Shown here: positions 25,338 to 32,595 of the stretch, in pieces | Position numbering within the stretch: position 1 is the first letter of the stretch | How the letters are laid out: every line of letters begins with the position of its first letter | Made by a program: the position numbers and the translations under genes | The notes under the pieces: generated by a model | What the model saw: the letters and a program-made list of their open reading frames with translations, nothing else | The model's database searches: none | What the model was told of the DNA's origin: nothing | Assembly: GCA_002472145.1 (NCBI GenBank) | Contig: DKRJ01000028.1 | Span: 1-54,781 of the forward strand | DNA length: 54,781 nucleotides | Reading direction: 5' to 3' | Origin: Clostridiales bacterium UBA7285 | Lineage (GTDB): Bacteria; Bacillota; Clostridia; Peptostreptococcales; Anaerovoracaceae

Positions 25338-25440
25338 GCGGGGTTTGACGCCGGCGCTGCGGATGCGGAGAGCGCGGGGTTTGACGCCGGCGCTGCAGAT
25401 GCGGAGAGCGCGGGGCATGATGCCGGCGCTGCGGGAAGGC
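25338..25440 (+). repeat. 36-bp tandem array
   Basis: Units starting GCGGGGTTTGACGCCGGCGC at 25338, 25374 and 25410 (third diverged and shortened). Starts 6 bases after the P-type ATPase stop and runs up to the next ribosome binding site. Confidence 0.85.
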
Positions 25441-25444
25441 AGAA

Positions 25445-26200
25445 ATGAGCGAAATGATCGAAGAGCGCGGATACGTCGCGGGAATGATAAAGGAATATGC
25501 ACTGCGGATGACCCGGCTCGATTACGAGGTCTCGGGGCCTCGGATCTTCGTCAAATACAGGCGGCATATTTTCGCTACGACGCGGGACGCCGATTTTTCT
25601 AACATCGGCGCGGACGACGTAGAGGACGTGACGTTCAATTACATCCCGGAAAAGAACATCTTCGCGACGCTGGACGATTACAGCGCCATGATCGAATGCC
25701 TCACCCCGTACTGCAAGATCCTGATCAGGCGCGATCAGGGGATCGTCGCGCAGCTCGACGAGACCGCGCAGCTTCTGGGGCGCAATATCCAGGTGGTCAC
25801 GCGCAGGGTGAACAGGCTTTCGTCGGCGTTCAGGTCGGCAGCCGCTGCCCTTGTCAAGCCGTGCCCGGGGTATCAGGACGGTTTTGCGGTCGCCGTCGGC
25901 CGCAATATATATGAAGCGCTTGTCGGTATGACCGTACTCGAAAAATCCGCCGAAGTCTCTCTTAAGGCCGAACTTCTCGGCGGCGGCAAGCCTATCAGCC
26001 GCTACGCCACGATGAGCGAGCGCGTCGGGTACATACTCGATTACCGCGAGATGTTCTCGCACGATATTTACGGCAGATTCACGTCAGCGGGAAAAGACAG
26101 ACCGGCAGGCAGCGGGCAAGGAGGATCCGGCGAAACCGGCAGATCCGCGTCCGATGAAAAAAGCAGCCCCGGAGGCCGCGAGTCCGGCGGGAGGGAGTAA
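25445..26200 (+). CDS. Degenerate class II aldolase/adducin-like protein
   Basis: 251 residues. GFAVAVGRNIYEALVGMTVLEK aligns in pattern with the NHGVICVGADLREAMTVCEA segment of the next gene, suggesting a shared class II aldolase/adducin fold. The zinc-binding His-Thr-His and Asn-His-Gly motifs of true aldolases are absent (here YQDG), so it is probably catalytically different or structural. The C-terminal 40 residues are Ser/Gly-rich low complexity. TAA is directly followed by the ATG of the aldolase gene, so the two are coupled and may form a heteromer. The assignment is inferred from fold-level pattern only. Confidence 0.55.
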   Translation: MSEMIEERGYVAGMIKEYALRMTRLDYEVSGPRIFVKYRRHIFATTRDADFSNIGADDVEDVTFNYIPEKNIFATLDDYSAMIECLTPYCKILIRRDQGIVAQLDETAQLLGRNIQVVTRRVNRLSSAFRSAAAALVKPCPGYQDGFAVAVGRNIYEALVGMTVLEKSAEVSLKAELLGGGKPISRYATMSERVGYILDYREMFSHDIYGRFTSAGKDRPAGSGQGGSGETGRSASDEKSSPGGRESGGRE

Positions 26201-26791
26201 ATGCGCATCGAAGAGACGAAATACAGAAACATGCTCGCCGAGTACAGCAAAATGCTCCTCGCTAAAGGCTACGTCCTCGGTAGCTTCGGCAACTTATCCG
26301 TGCGCCTCTCGGAGAACTATATCCTGACGACGCCCGCGGCGATCTATTACGACAGCCTGGCCCCTCTCGACATAACTAAGATGGACATCAAAACCCTGAC
26401 CACCGAGTCCGGAGCCAATCCTACGCTCGACAAAGTCATCCACGCGAAGATATACGCGGCACGCCCCGACGTCGGAGCCGTGATCCATACCCACGCTAAG
26501 TTTTGCTCTATTTTCGCGGCCGCCCGTGTGCCGCTCTCCATTGCAGATAAGTCTCTGGCAGAGATCGCGGGGAACGTGATATATGTGTCGGATTACGCAC
26601 GCAGCGGGTCATTCAAGGCTGCGTCGAACATCGTGAAGGCTCTCGGCGGCCGAAAGGCCTGCCTGGTGGCGAATCACGGAGTTATCTGCGTCGGAGCCGA
26701 TCTGCGCGAGGCGATGACAGTGTGCGAGGCCGTCGAAGAAGCGGCAAAAAACTACATCGAGCCGCGCTGGCGGGAAGTCAACATGAATTAG
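26201..26791 (+). CDS. Class II aldolase/adducin family protein
   Basis: 196 residues. Typical signatures: GYVLGSFGNLSVRLSENYIL (~25-45), VIHTHAKFCSIFAA (~92, two zinc His), and ACLVANHGVICVGADLREAM (~145, third His). Family members cleave phosphorylated or free keto-sugars (fuculose, rhamnulose, ribulose phosphates) or act as decarboxylases. No sugar kinase or isomerase is adjacent, so the substrate is open. GGCGGGAGGG precedes ATG. Coupled to the upstream His-less paralogue. Confidence 0.88.
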   Translation: MRIEETKYRNMLAEYSKMLLAKGYVLGSFGNLSVRLSENYILTTPAAIYYDSLAPLDITKMDIKTLTTESGANPTLDKVIHAKIYAARPDVGAVIHTHAKFCSIFAAARVPLSIADKSLAEIAGNVIYVSDYARSGSFKAASNIVKALGGRKACLVANHGVICVGADLREAMTVCEAVEEAAKNYIEPRWREVNMN

Positions 26792-26824
26792 AGCCGCGCT
26801 CCCGCGGCGTGCGAGCGGTGCGCG

Positions 26825-26910
26825 AGCCGCGCCGGCATCCGGCGTGAGACCGCGAAATGGCAAGCCGCGCCGGCATCCGGCGTGAGACCGCGAAATGGCA
26901 AGCCGCGCCG
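26825..26910 (+). repeat. 38-bp tandem array
   Basis: Units beginning AGCCGCGCCGGCATCCGGCG at 26825 and 26863, with a partial third at 26901. Lies about 30 bases after the aldolase stop. Confidence 0.85.
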
Positions 26911-27027
26911 ATGGCGCAGCGCGTACATCTATCTGAGAATTGTGATTTGACTAAAAATATCTTACTTCGGCGAGTTATTTTTTTGGCAGATAGAATAAGA
27001 AAATAACGACAATTTTTTCACAACCGA

Positions 27028-27056
27028 TTGACTGAAGGGGCAGAAAATAGTATTCT
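27028..27056 (+). promoter_or_regulatory. Promoter of the DUF1015 gene
   Basis: TTGACT (27028-27033), 17-base spacer, TATTCT (27051-27056). Preceded by an AT-rich stretch (26930-27020) containing GTTATTTT and AAAATAAC arms. Confidence 0.6.
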
Positions 27057-27063
27057 ATCGTTG

Positions 27064-27178
27064 AAGTTATGAAGGGCGAAACGCCGCAGCGCAGGTGCTG
27101 ATAGTGCGCCGGCGCGCCGGTTCGCGCGTCCTCCGGCTTTTGAAACGCCGGGTCAGGGAACTTTAAGGAGAATATTCG
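27064..27178 (+). other. Structured leader of the DUF1015 gene
   Basis: About 115 nt with three strong hairpins: GGCG-AAA-CGCC (27077-27087), the GC-rich GCGCCGGCGCGCCGG region (27106-27120) and CCGGC...GCCGG (27133-27151). It ends in TTTAAGGAG, the ribosome binding site. I cannot match it to a known riboswitch or T-box. Confidence 0.4.
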
Positions 27179-28411
27179 ATGCCTAGTCTCTATCCGTTCC
27201 GCGGGGTGCATCCCTCTCGCGCTTATGTGAATAAAGTTTTCATCAGCCACGAAAACGCCGCCAATCTGGCCAGATCGCAGGCTGAAGCCAAATCCAATCC
27301 CATCAGTTTTCTCCATGTGACACATCCGGAATACGACTGCAGCGAAGCGGATAAGGCGAACGCGCCTGACGACACCGACAGCTGCTGTCTTTCGCGCAGC
27401 CGGAAAAAGTTCAACGAATTCGAGGACAGAGGAATATTAGAACGCGACGGAGAGAATTCCCTGTACGTCTACAGGCTCAACTTCCGCGGGCGCGACTACA
27501 CGGGGATCGTCGGCTGTGTCGACGTCGAGGACTATAAGAACGGCAGGATCCTCCGGCATGAAAAAACTCAGGAGGTAAAGGCTTTCGCTCAGATGCGGCA
27601 GCTTCGCATCTGCGGGATCAACGCCGAGCCGGTTTTGCTCACGTACCACGCGGAAAATTTCGACTTTACTCCGGCCTGCAGATGGGCTTCGTCCCACGAG
27701 TCGATGTTCCGCTTTCAGGACGGCGACACGTCACACGAGATCTGGCGCGTATCGGACCCGGAGTGGATAAAGGCCTTCTGCGACGATTTTTCTAAGACCA
27801 GATCACTCTACGTCTGCGACGGACATCACAGGATCGCCGCGGCGGCTTTGTACGCTGACAACGGCGGCGGACCGGAGGCGCGTAAACTGCTCGCGTCCGT
27901 TTTCCCTCCTACGCAGATGACGATATTTGACTATAACCGCACGGTGAGAGATTTTGGCAGCATGAGCGACGCCGAGTTTATCGCGGCGCTCGAAGCAAAC
28001 TCGTTCAAAGTCGAGAAGCTGGGCGGGACGCCTGCCGCGCCGAAAAAGTACCTCGAATTCACGATGGTGACGGGCGGCACGTGGTACAGACTGACGTACA
28101 CTGGCGCGGTCCCGGACGGGAACCCGGTCGAGCGCATGAACATCTCGATCCTGCGCGAAAAGGTTTTCAAAGGGATCCTCGGGATCGACGACGCGAACAG
28201 CGAGGGCAGGCTCGGTTTTGTCAACGGGATGCGCGGTCTCGAAGACCTGCAGAAGGAAGCGTCCACGCGCATGAGAGCGGGGTTCGCGATCCCGCCGGTG
28301 ACGATGAGCGAATTCATGGCGGTCGCGGAAGCGGGACTGGCGATGCCTCCGAAGTCCACGTGTTTCGCGCCAAAGCCCGTCAGCGGCATGATCATTCACG
28401 ATATCGCATAG
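27179..28411 (+). CDS. DUF1015 family protein
   Basis: 410 residues, normal family length. YPFRGVHPSRAYV at the start, FNEFEDRGIL and YRLNFRGRDYTGIVGCVDVEDY in the N-terminal half, and the conserved YVCDGHHRIAAAALYA (~218), reminiscent of the ParB/sulfiredoxin-like nucleotide-binding fold. The family is widespread in Clostridia and thermophiles, often near serine biosynthesis genes; function not established. AAGGAG precedes ATG 27179. It has a good promoter and a structured leader. Confidence 0.88.
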   Translation: MPSLYPFRGVHPSRAYVNKVFISHENAANLARSQAEAKSNPISFLHVTHPEYDCSEADKANAPDDTDSCCLSRSRKKFNEFEDRGILERDGENSLYVYRLNFRGRDYTGIVGCVDVEDYKNGRILRHEKTQEVKAFAQMRQLRICGINAEPVLLTYHAENFDFTPACRWASSHESMFRFQDGDTSHEIWRVSDPEWIKAFCDDFSKTRSLYVCDGHHRIAAAALYADNGGGPEARKLLASVFPPTQMTIFDYNRTVRDFGSMSDAEFIAALEANSFKVEKLGGTPAAPKKYLEFTMVTGGTWYRLTYTGAVPDGNPVERMNISILREKVFKGILGIDDANSEGRLGFVNGMRGLEDLQKEASTRMRAGFAIPPVTMSEFMAVAEAGLAMPPKSTCFAPKPVSGMIIHDIA

Positions 28412-28424
28412 CGGCATACGTTTT

Positions 28425-28460
28425 GCTAGATCTGTGCGCTTCGCTAGATCTGTGCCTCAC
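28425..28460 (+). repeat. 18-bp tandem duplication
   Basis: Units 28425-28442 and 28443-28460 share GCTAGATCTGTGC. Lies between the convergent DUF1015 and ribbon-helix-helix genes; the second unit overlaps the latter's stop codon (28457-28459). Confidence 0.65.
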
Positions 28461-28864
28461 CAAAAGACGAGGAACGCAGTATTTTTATAGTAATCTCGTA
28501 TCTCCGGCCTGCATTCGAGTTTGCCGTAAACTTTTAATTTGTATGCGGTCCAGCGCATTTCATCCGCCGTTATGGCCGGATCGATGCGCAGGCGTCCGAT
28601 GACAAAATAATGGTAAGGCGATCCAAGCCGTTCTTTCAGCGCTTTCAGATCCTCTTTCCGGAGATCTATGATCCCGACGTCCATTTTTCTGGTCTTGATC
28701 TCGCGATCGAGCCAATCCTCATGCTTTAAGAGCTCATTTTTTATCGCGGTCCTTACGAACTCCGCGCGGTTCAAGTAAAATCCCCGCTCGGCCAGATACT
28801 CGATCTTCCCGAGATCGACTACCGAAAGGTCTATCGAAAACTTCGTATAATTGTCGTCGTTCAT
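28457..28864 (-). CDS. Ribbon-helix-helix DNA-binding protein (CopG-like)
   Basis: 135 residues from ATG 28864 (a GTG at 28876 overlaps the ribosome binding site AAAGGGG). The N-terminus has the RHH pattern: strand YTKFSIDLSVVDLGKIEYLAER, then GFYLNRAEFVRTAIKNELL. The C-terminal half (LKALKERLGSPYHYFVIGRLRI...) would bind an effector or partner. Small RHH proteins of this type are often autoregulators or antitoxins, but no toxin gene is adjacent. Target unknown. Confidence 0.75.
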   Translation of the reverse strand: MNDDNYTKFSIDLSVVDLGKIEYLAERGFYLNRAEFVRTAIKNELLKHEDWLDREIKTRKMDVGIIDLRKEDLKALKERLGSPYHYFVIGRLRIDPAITADEMRWTAYKLKVYGKLECRPEIRDYYKNTAFLVFW

Positions 28865-28909
28865 ATGGTATAGCACCCCTTTCCGGCGTTTCGCCTGAAC
28901 AACTTTTTA

Positions 28910-28943
28910 TGTGGCCAGCGGAATACCATAATGTTCTGCTGGC
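28910..28943. repeat. Palindromic element with GGCCAGC/GCTGGCC arms
   Basis: GGCCAGC (28912-28918) pairs with GCTGGCC (28937-28943), and inner GAAT/GTTC extend the stem. Its left half ATGTGGCCAGCGGAATACCA recurs as ATGTGACCAGCGGAATATCA at about 29086, next to the copy C element. Confidence 0.6.
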
Positions 28944-29083
28944 CCCCTTGGTATTATCGCACATCCGCAAACCGTTGCAATATAGCGGCAAATGGGGATT
29001 TTTGATCATGCCGAAGAGTACATATCTTGCGAGGTAAAATAACAAAAGCGAATTAGCGCCTAATTCAGAATCTACCGATAACA

Positions 29084-29230
29084 AAATGTGACCAGCGGAA
29101 TATCACCGTAATCCCACGAGAACCCTATGGTAAAAACGCCAAAACACGGTTTTGGCACATAGTATTCGACGAGAACCTGCGGTAAGAACCCTACGGTAAA
29201 AACGCCAAACCACGGTTTTGACGCATATAG
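29084..29230. repeat. Dispersed intergenic element, copies C and D (head to tail)
   Basis: Cores at 29120-29162 and 29186-29230 both start GAACCCTA(T/C)GGTAAAAACGCC and contain ACGGTTTTG. Copy C has the perfect stem GCCAAAAC-ACG-GTTTTGGC. The GAACCCTA start and the ...CGGTTTTtGgCaCATA end are shared with copies A and B. The 28865-29292 gap contains no gene. Confidence 0.65.
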
Positions 29231-29292
29231 AAGATGACGCATATAGCCAATTTTAACGCGAGTACACATGGCATATACATGTGGTTGCCGCA

Positions 29293-29592
29293 CTACTTTT
29301 GTTTCCTCACCCCGAAATACTCATTCGAGTCCTCAGGCGCGTCCTCGCGGTCGGTCAGAGTGTATGTGCGGACCGGCGTAGCCACCGTGATCTTTAAACC
29401 CTCGCAGAACACGTCGCGCGTCGCCTTCTGGCACTTGCGGTGCTCCGGATCGTTTCGCCACTTCTTCACGCACTCCTCATCCTTACAGACCGACATCGAC
29501 AGCAGTTTGTTTTTGGTGCTCACCGAAGAGAAGCGCTCTGAGCGGATGAAGCCCGGCGTCTTCGCCAGTTCATCGGAGACCGACGACGCTTG
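29293..29592 (-). pseudogene. 5'-truncated antibiotic-biosynthesis-monooxygenase (ABM) domain
   Basis: About 95 residues read TPGFIRSERFSSV, then WRNDPEHRKCQKATRDVF and ITVATPVRTYTL, matching the conserved second half of ABM-domain (heme-degrading-like) proteins. The first beta strand and start codon are missing: the frame continues upstream without homology into the antisense of the MarR gene, and there is no ATG or GTG near the junction. The break coincides with the MarR promoter at 29590. Likely nonfunctional. Confidence 0.6.
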
Positions 29593-29618
29593 ACGTTTTT
29601 GTTTAGATGCTATACAAT
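29590..29618 (+). promoter_or_regulatory. Promoter of the MarR gene
   Basis: TTGACG (29590-29595), 17-base spacer, TACAAT (29613-29618). The predicted start (about 29625) falls on or next to the ATG at 29626, implying a leaderless transcript. Confidence 0.6.
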
Positions 29619-29625
29619 GCGAGGT

Positions 29626-30099
29626 ATGAAGACCACGAATGATTATGAACTTCAGAGTTTCATAGAGCAATTTCAGCGCATCTCCACAGAGATCAACGAT
29701 ATGCATAAAGGGCTGATCCGCCTGGACGACATCGGGTCTCTGCCTCTGGGGGAGATCCACCTGATCGAATGCATCGGCAAGCATCCGGAAGCGAACGTGA
29801 CCGACCTGGCAGCCGTCCTCGGAAATACCAAAGGCGCTGTTTCGCAGATGGCGGGCAAACTGATCAGGAAGGGCCTCCTCGTCAAAACCCGAAGGGACAA
29901 CAACGAAAAGGAGACGATCCTGAAACTGACCGAAGACGGCCGCCGTGTTTTTGACGCGCACGAGAAGCTCCACGCCGACCTGTACCGGGAAATCGCGGAC
30001 GCGATGAACGAACTGGACGGCAGAAGCATCGACGAGTGCAGCCGTATTCTGTCTGTTATCGAAAAATATCTGGGCGAATACAGGAGAAAGTACAGGTGA
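29626..30099 (+). CDS. MarR family transcriptional regulator
   Basis: 157 residues. Winged helix at about 40-110: IHLIECIGKHPEANVTDLAA, then GNTKGAVSQMAGKLIRKGLL and the wing RRDNNEKETILKLTEDG. MarR dimers repress operons responding to phenolics, oxidants or drugs. ATG 29626 is the best start but has no ribosome binding site and sits about 8 bases after the -10 box. The next gene follows after 4 bases. The truncated ABM gene runs divergently from the same spot. Confidence 0.88.
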   Translation: MKTTNDYELQSFIEQFQRISTEINDMHKGLIRLDDIGSLPLGEIHLIECIGKHPEANVTDLAAVLGNTKGAVSQMAGKLIRKGLLVKTRRDNNEKETILKLTEDGRRVFDAHEKLHADLYREIADAMNELDGRSIDECSRILSVIEKYLGEYRRKYR

Positions 30100-30103
30100 T
30101 CAA

Positions 30104-30904
30104 ATGGGAAAAACCGGGGAAATCGTGCTCGTTCAGTGCGGCGACTGCCGTATAGAAGCGAAAATCGACGGAAAGTATCTCTCAAAAGGCGAGATGGATC
30201 GCTTTGTTATCGGACGTGTCAGAAAAGCCGAAAGGAAACTGTCGCTACCGCCGATGGATGAGGCTGACGCAGATGCGATGCTGGCGCGCCTGACCGACGA
30301 AAAAATGGAAATGGGCTCCGACGCCGTCAAAGAAAAACTGAGCGGCCAGGTGCGTATCTGCAATGCGGCCACTGGCGCGGTGATCCGGCTTTCGGGCGGG
30401 AAACGGAAATCCAGCGTTACGGAGGTGGAGGTAAAGGGCCTCGATCTCGACGTTTTTCTGAGTGTGTTCGACCGTCTGCAGGCGGAAAACTCCGAGGAAA
30501 ACCTGAGAGCCAACCTGGGCGTCGAGCCTGACCACTACTATCTCGGGGCGACCGTGGACGGCAGCCTGGAGGTGATCGAGGCGTGCGGGAGCAATTCGCT
30601 GCCGACGCAGATGTTCATCACGTACGGCGATGAAACAGGCCTCAGATCGGAATGGGAATCGGATGAATACGAGGAGGAGCGCGCCGGAAGGAAATACATG
30701 GGCAGACCTTTCGGGAAATATCCATACGCTTTGCGCCTATTTCATCGGATACTTCTATATCGGCATCTACTGGGTGAACCATCACCGCATGATATCCGCG
30801 GCCGAAAAGATCAGCAGCCGCACACTCTGGGCCAATCTTCTTTGGCTTTTCTTTGTTTCCCTGATTCCGTTCGCAACGTCATGGATCTCAAAAGCCGGAT
30901 TTGA
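30104..30904 (+). CDS. Unknown protein, C-terminal part out of frame over a TMEM175 remnant
   Basis: 266 residues. The first about 205 residues (GEIVLVQCGDCRIEAKIDGK ... HYYLGATVDGSLEVIEACG) look like a genuine soluble alpha/beta protein that I cannot assign. Beyond about residue 206 the frame reads the TMEM175-like coding sequence in the wrong frame (LFHRILLYRHLLGEP...), so the natural C-terminus was probably removed by a deletion. It follows the MarR gene by 4 bases, so its expression is likely MarR-controlled. Confidence 0.5.
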   Translation: MGKTGEIVLVQCGDCRIEAKIDGKYLSKGEMDRFVIGRVRKAERKLSLPPMDEADADAMLARLTDEKMEMGSDAVKEKLSGQVRICNAATGAVIRLSGGKRKSSVTEVEVKGLDLDVFLSVFDRLQAENSEENLRANLGVEPDHYYLGATVDGSLEVIEACGSNSLPTQMFITYGDETGLRSEWESDEYEEERAGRKYMGRPFGKYPYALRLFHRILLYRHLLGEPSPHDIRGRKDQQPHTLGQSSLAFLCFPDSVRNVMDLKSRI

Positions 30905-31172
30905 AGGCGCTCCGGGCATGTCATACAGCGGGATCCTGCTGCTGTCGGCCATCGCTTATCACATCCTTGCTCTGAGCGTCGCCCGGGCGAACGGCAGGAA
31001 AACCAATCTGCTTAAACTGATCGGCGGCGACAGGAGAAGCCTCCTCACCGTCATCGGATACATCGCGGCGATCCCGCTCTCTAACTACTTTTCGATCCTG
31101 CCGTTTATTTTATATGTGGCTGTCGCGGTGTACTGGATTTTTCCTGACGTCAAAACAGATCACGCCGTCTGA
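30720..31172 (+). pseudogene. N-terminally truncated TMEM175 (DUF1211) channel
   Basis: In its own frame the sequence reads LCAYFIGYFYIGIYWVNHHRM, TLWANLLWLFFVSLIPFATSW and further membrane segments ending YVAVAVYWIFPDVK: the second half of a TMEM175-family potassium channel. The first transmembrane helix with the FSD selectivity motif is missing; upstream sequence belongs to the preceding unrelated gene. No start codon with a ribosome binding site exists at the junction. Confidence 0.65.
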
Positions 31173-31226
31173 TTCAGGCCACGGTGGGACTTTTTTATGG
31201 AGCGGGATGAACGGTTCGAATAATAA

Positions 31227-31694
31227 CTAGCGGCGCTTCTTCATCGCCCGGTCGATGTCCCGCTTGGCGTCACGTTTGGCGATGCTGTCGCGCTTATCGT
31301 ACTCTTTCTTGCCGCGGGCGATGGCGACCTCGACCTTAGCCAGGCCGGACTCGTTGATGTAGACGCGCAGAGGCACCAGAGTATAGCCCTGACGCGAGAC
31401 GGCGCCGGCGAGTTTTGATATCTCGCGCCTGTGGAGTAGGAGCTTGCGCGGCCTGAGCGGATCCACGTTATAGCGGTTCCCCTGCTCGTACGGGCTGATG
31501 TTCATGCCGTAGATGATCATCTCGCCGTTTACGATCTGCGCGTAGCTCTCTTTGATGGAGACCTTGCCCTGACGGATGGATTTGATCTCGGTGCCGGTCA
31601 AAACAATGCCTGCTTCGTACGTGCTTTCTATGAAATAATCGTGGCGGGCTTTTTTGTTGTTCGCCACGAGCTTGATAGGCTTCTTTTCTGCCAT
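31227..31694 (-). CDS. smpB: SsrA-binding protein SmpB
   Basis: 155 residues, standard length. Conserved blocks KKARHDYFIESTYEAGIVL, GTEIKSIRQGKVSIKESYA, and the basic tail (KKEYDKRDSIAKRDAKRDID). SmpB delivers tmRNA to stalled ribosomes. It is the last gene of a minus-strand run that begins with a pseudouridine synthase and two signal peptidases. No tmRNA gene is visible in the window. Confidence 0.96.
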   Translation of the reverse strand: MAEKKPIKLVANNKKARHDYFIESTYEAGIVLTGTEIKSIRQGKVSIKESYAQIVNGEMIIYGMNISPYEQGNRYNVDPLRPRKLLLHRREISKLAGAVSRQGYTLVPLRVYINESGLAKVEVAIARGKKEYDKRDSIAKRDAKRDIDRAMKKRR

Positions 31695-31740
31695 TTATGT
31701 GTACTCCTGTAAGGGGTTCAAGGGATTCCGGCGCGGGGCC

Positions 31741-31832
31741 TGCCGGTGGTCAGTCCTCATACGGATCCATGTGCCGGGTATCAGTCCTCGTACGGATCCA
31801 TGTGCCGGGTATCAGTCCTCGTACGGATCCAT
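31741..31832 (-). repeat. 31-bp tandem triplication of the signal peptidase 3' end
   Basis: Units 31741-31770 (30 bp), 31771-31801 and 31802-31832. On the minus strand each reads ATGGATCCGTACGAGGACTG and then ATACCCGGCAC, i.e. the last codons (MDPYED) plus the TGA stop of the upstream signal peptidase. Two extra copies of gene end plus stop therefore trail the gene. Confidence 0.9.
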
Positions 31833-32594
31833 GATCGTCCCGAACTTTGAGAACGGGTAGAGGCGGAAGACGACCTTGCCGAAAATGCTGTCGCGCGAGA
31901 CGACGCCAATCTCTTCGCTGCGGCTGTCGAGGCTGTTCAGCCTGTTGTCCCCGCAGCAGAAATACGTGTCTTCCGGGATGACGTAGTCGATGATTTCGCC
32001 TGATGTCGTTCCATCCATCGTGTAACTCTGGTCGAGCGCCTCGCCGTTGATGTAGACGGTGCCTCCCGTTATGGTGATCGTTTCGCCCGGGAGGCCGATC
32101 ACGCGCTTGATCAGGTACTTTTCGCTGCCGTCCTCGGACTTGCGGTGCGAGTCAAAGACGATCACGTCGCCGCGGTCCGGATCTCCGCCGAAGAGTTTAT
32201 ATGCCTGTCTGCTCACGATGAGGTAATCGCCGTCCTCGAAATTAGGGAGCATCGAAGACTGGCGGACGACGGTAGGCCTGAAAAACTGTACTACGACGAT
32301 TGCTATGAGGAACGCGACAGCCATGTCGCGAACAAAGTCGAGCACGGCTCTTTTGCGCCTGCGCCTCGCAGTGCGGGGGCCGACTTCTGGTGTCTCGGAT
32401 CCGCTGCCCTGGGTGGATTCGGAAGGCGCGGCATCCGGTGCCCCGGGCGCCTTTGTCCCGGCCGCTTCTGGCTCGGCGCCGGCTGCGGTCTCCGGTTCGG
32501 CGCCGGCTGCGGTCTCCGGTTCGGCGCCGGCTGCGGTCTCCGGTTCGGCGCCGGCGTTTTCTTCTGTTGTATTTGTTTTGTTGTTTTCTGTCAT
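31812..32594 (-). CDS. lepB: Type I signal peptidase with repeat-containing N-terminal tail
   Basis: 260 residues. The single N-terminal membrane helix is at about 85-107 (MAVAFLIAIVVVQFF). Catalytic Ser in RQSSMLPNFEDGDYLIV (~115) and Lys in KYLIKRVIGLPGE (~160); box E GDNRLNSLDSR near 222. The 80-residue cytosolic tail has four AGAEPETA units (24-bp repeats), far longer than usual. One base separates it from the preceding signal peptidase gene. It cleaves signal peptides of secreted proteins such as the 5'-nucleotidase and BspA-like protein. Confidence 0.95.
   Translation of the reverse strand: MTENNKTNTTEENAGAEPETAAGAEPETAAGAEPETAAGAEPEAAGTKAPGAPDAAPSESTQGSGSETPEVGPRTARRRRKRAVLDFVRDMAVAFLIAIVVVQFFRPTVVRQSSMLPNFEDGDYLIVSRQAYKLFGGDPDRGDVIVFDSHRKSEDGSEKYLIKRVIGLPGETITITGGTVYINGEALDQSYTMDGTTSGEIIDYVIPEDTYFCCGDNRLNSLDSRSEEIGVVSRDSIFGKVVFRLYPFSKFGTIMDPYED
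32465..32560 (-). repeat. In-frame 24-bp repeat in lepB
   Basis: Four near-identical 24-bp units encode AGAEPETA (last one EAA). Three are virtually identical, suggesting recent expansion. Confidence 0.85.
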
Positions 32595-32595
32595 T

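Noticed and set aside
29072..29293. 73-codon minus-strand frame with repeated PKPxFGVFTxGF
   Set aside because: The internal repetition is simply copies C and D of the dispersed element; no start site.
31173..31226. tmRNA gene next to smpB
   Set aside because: The gap is only 54 bases, far too short.
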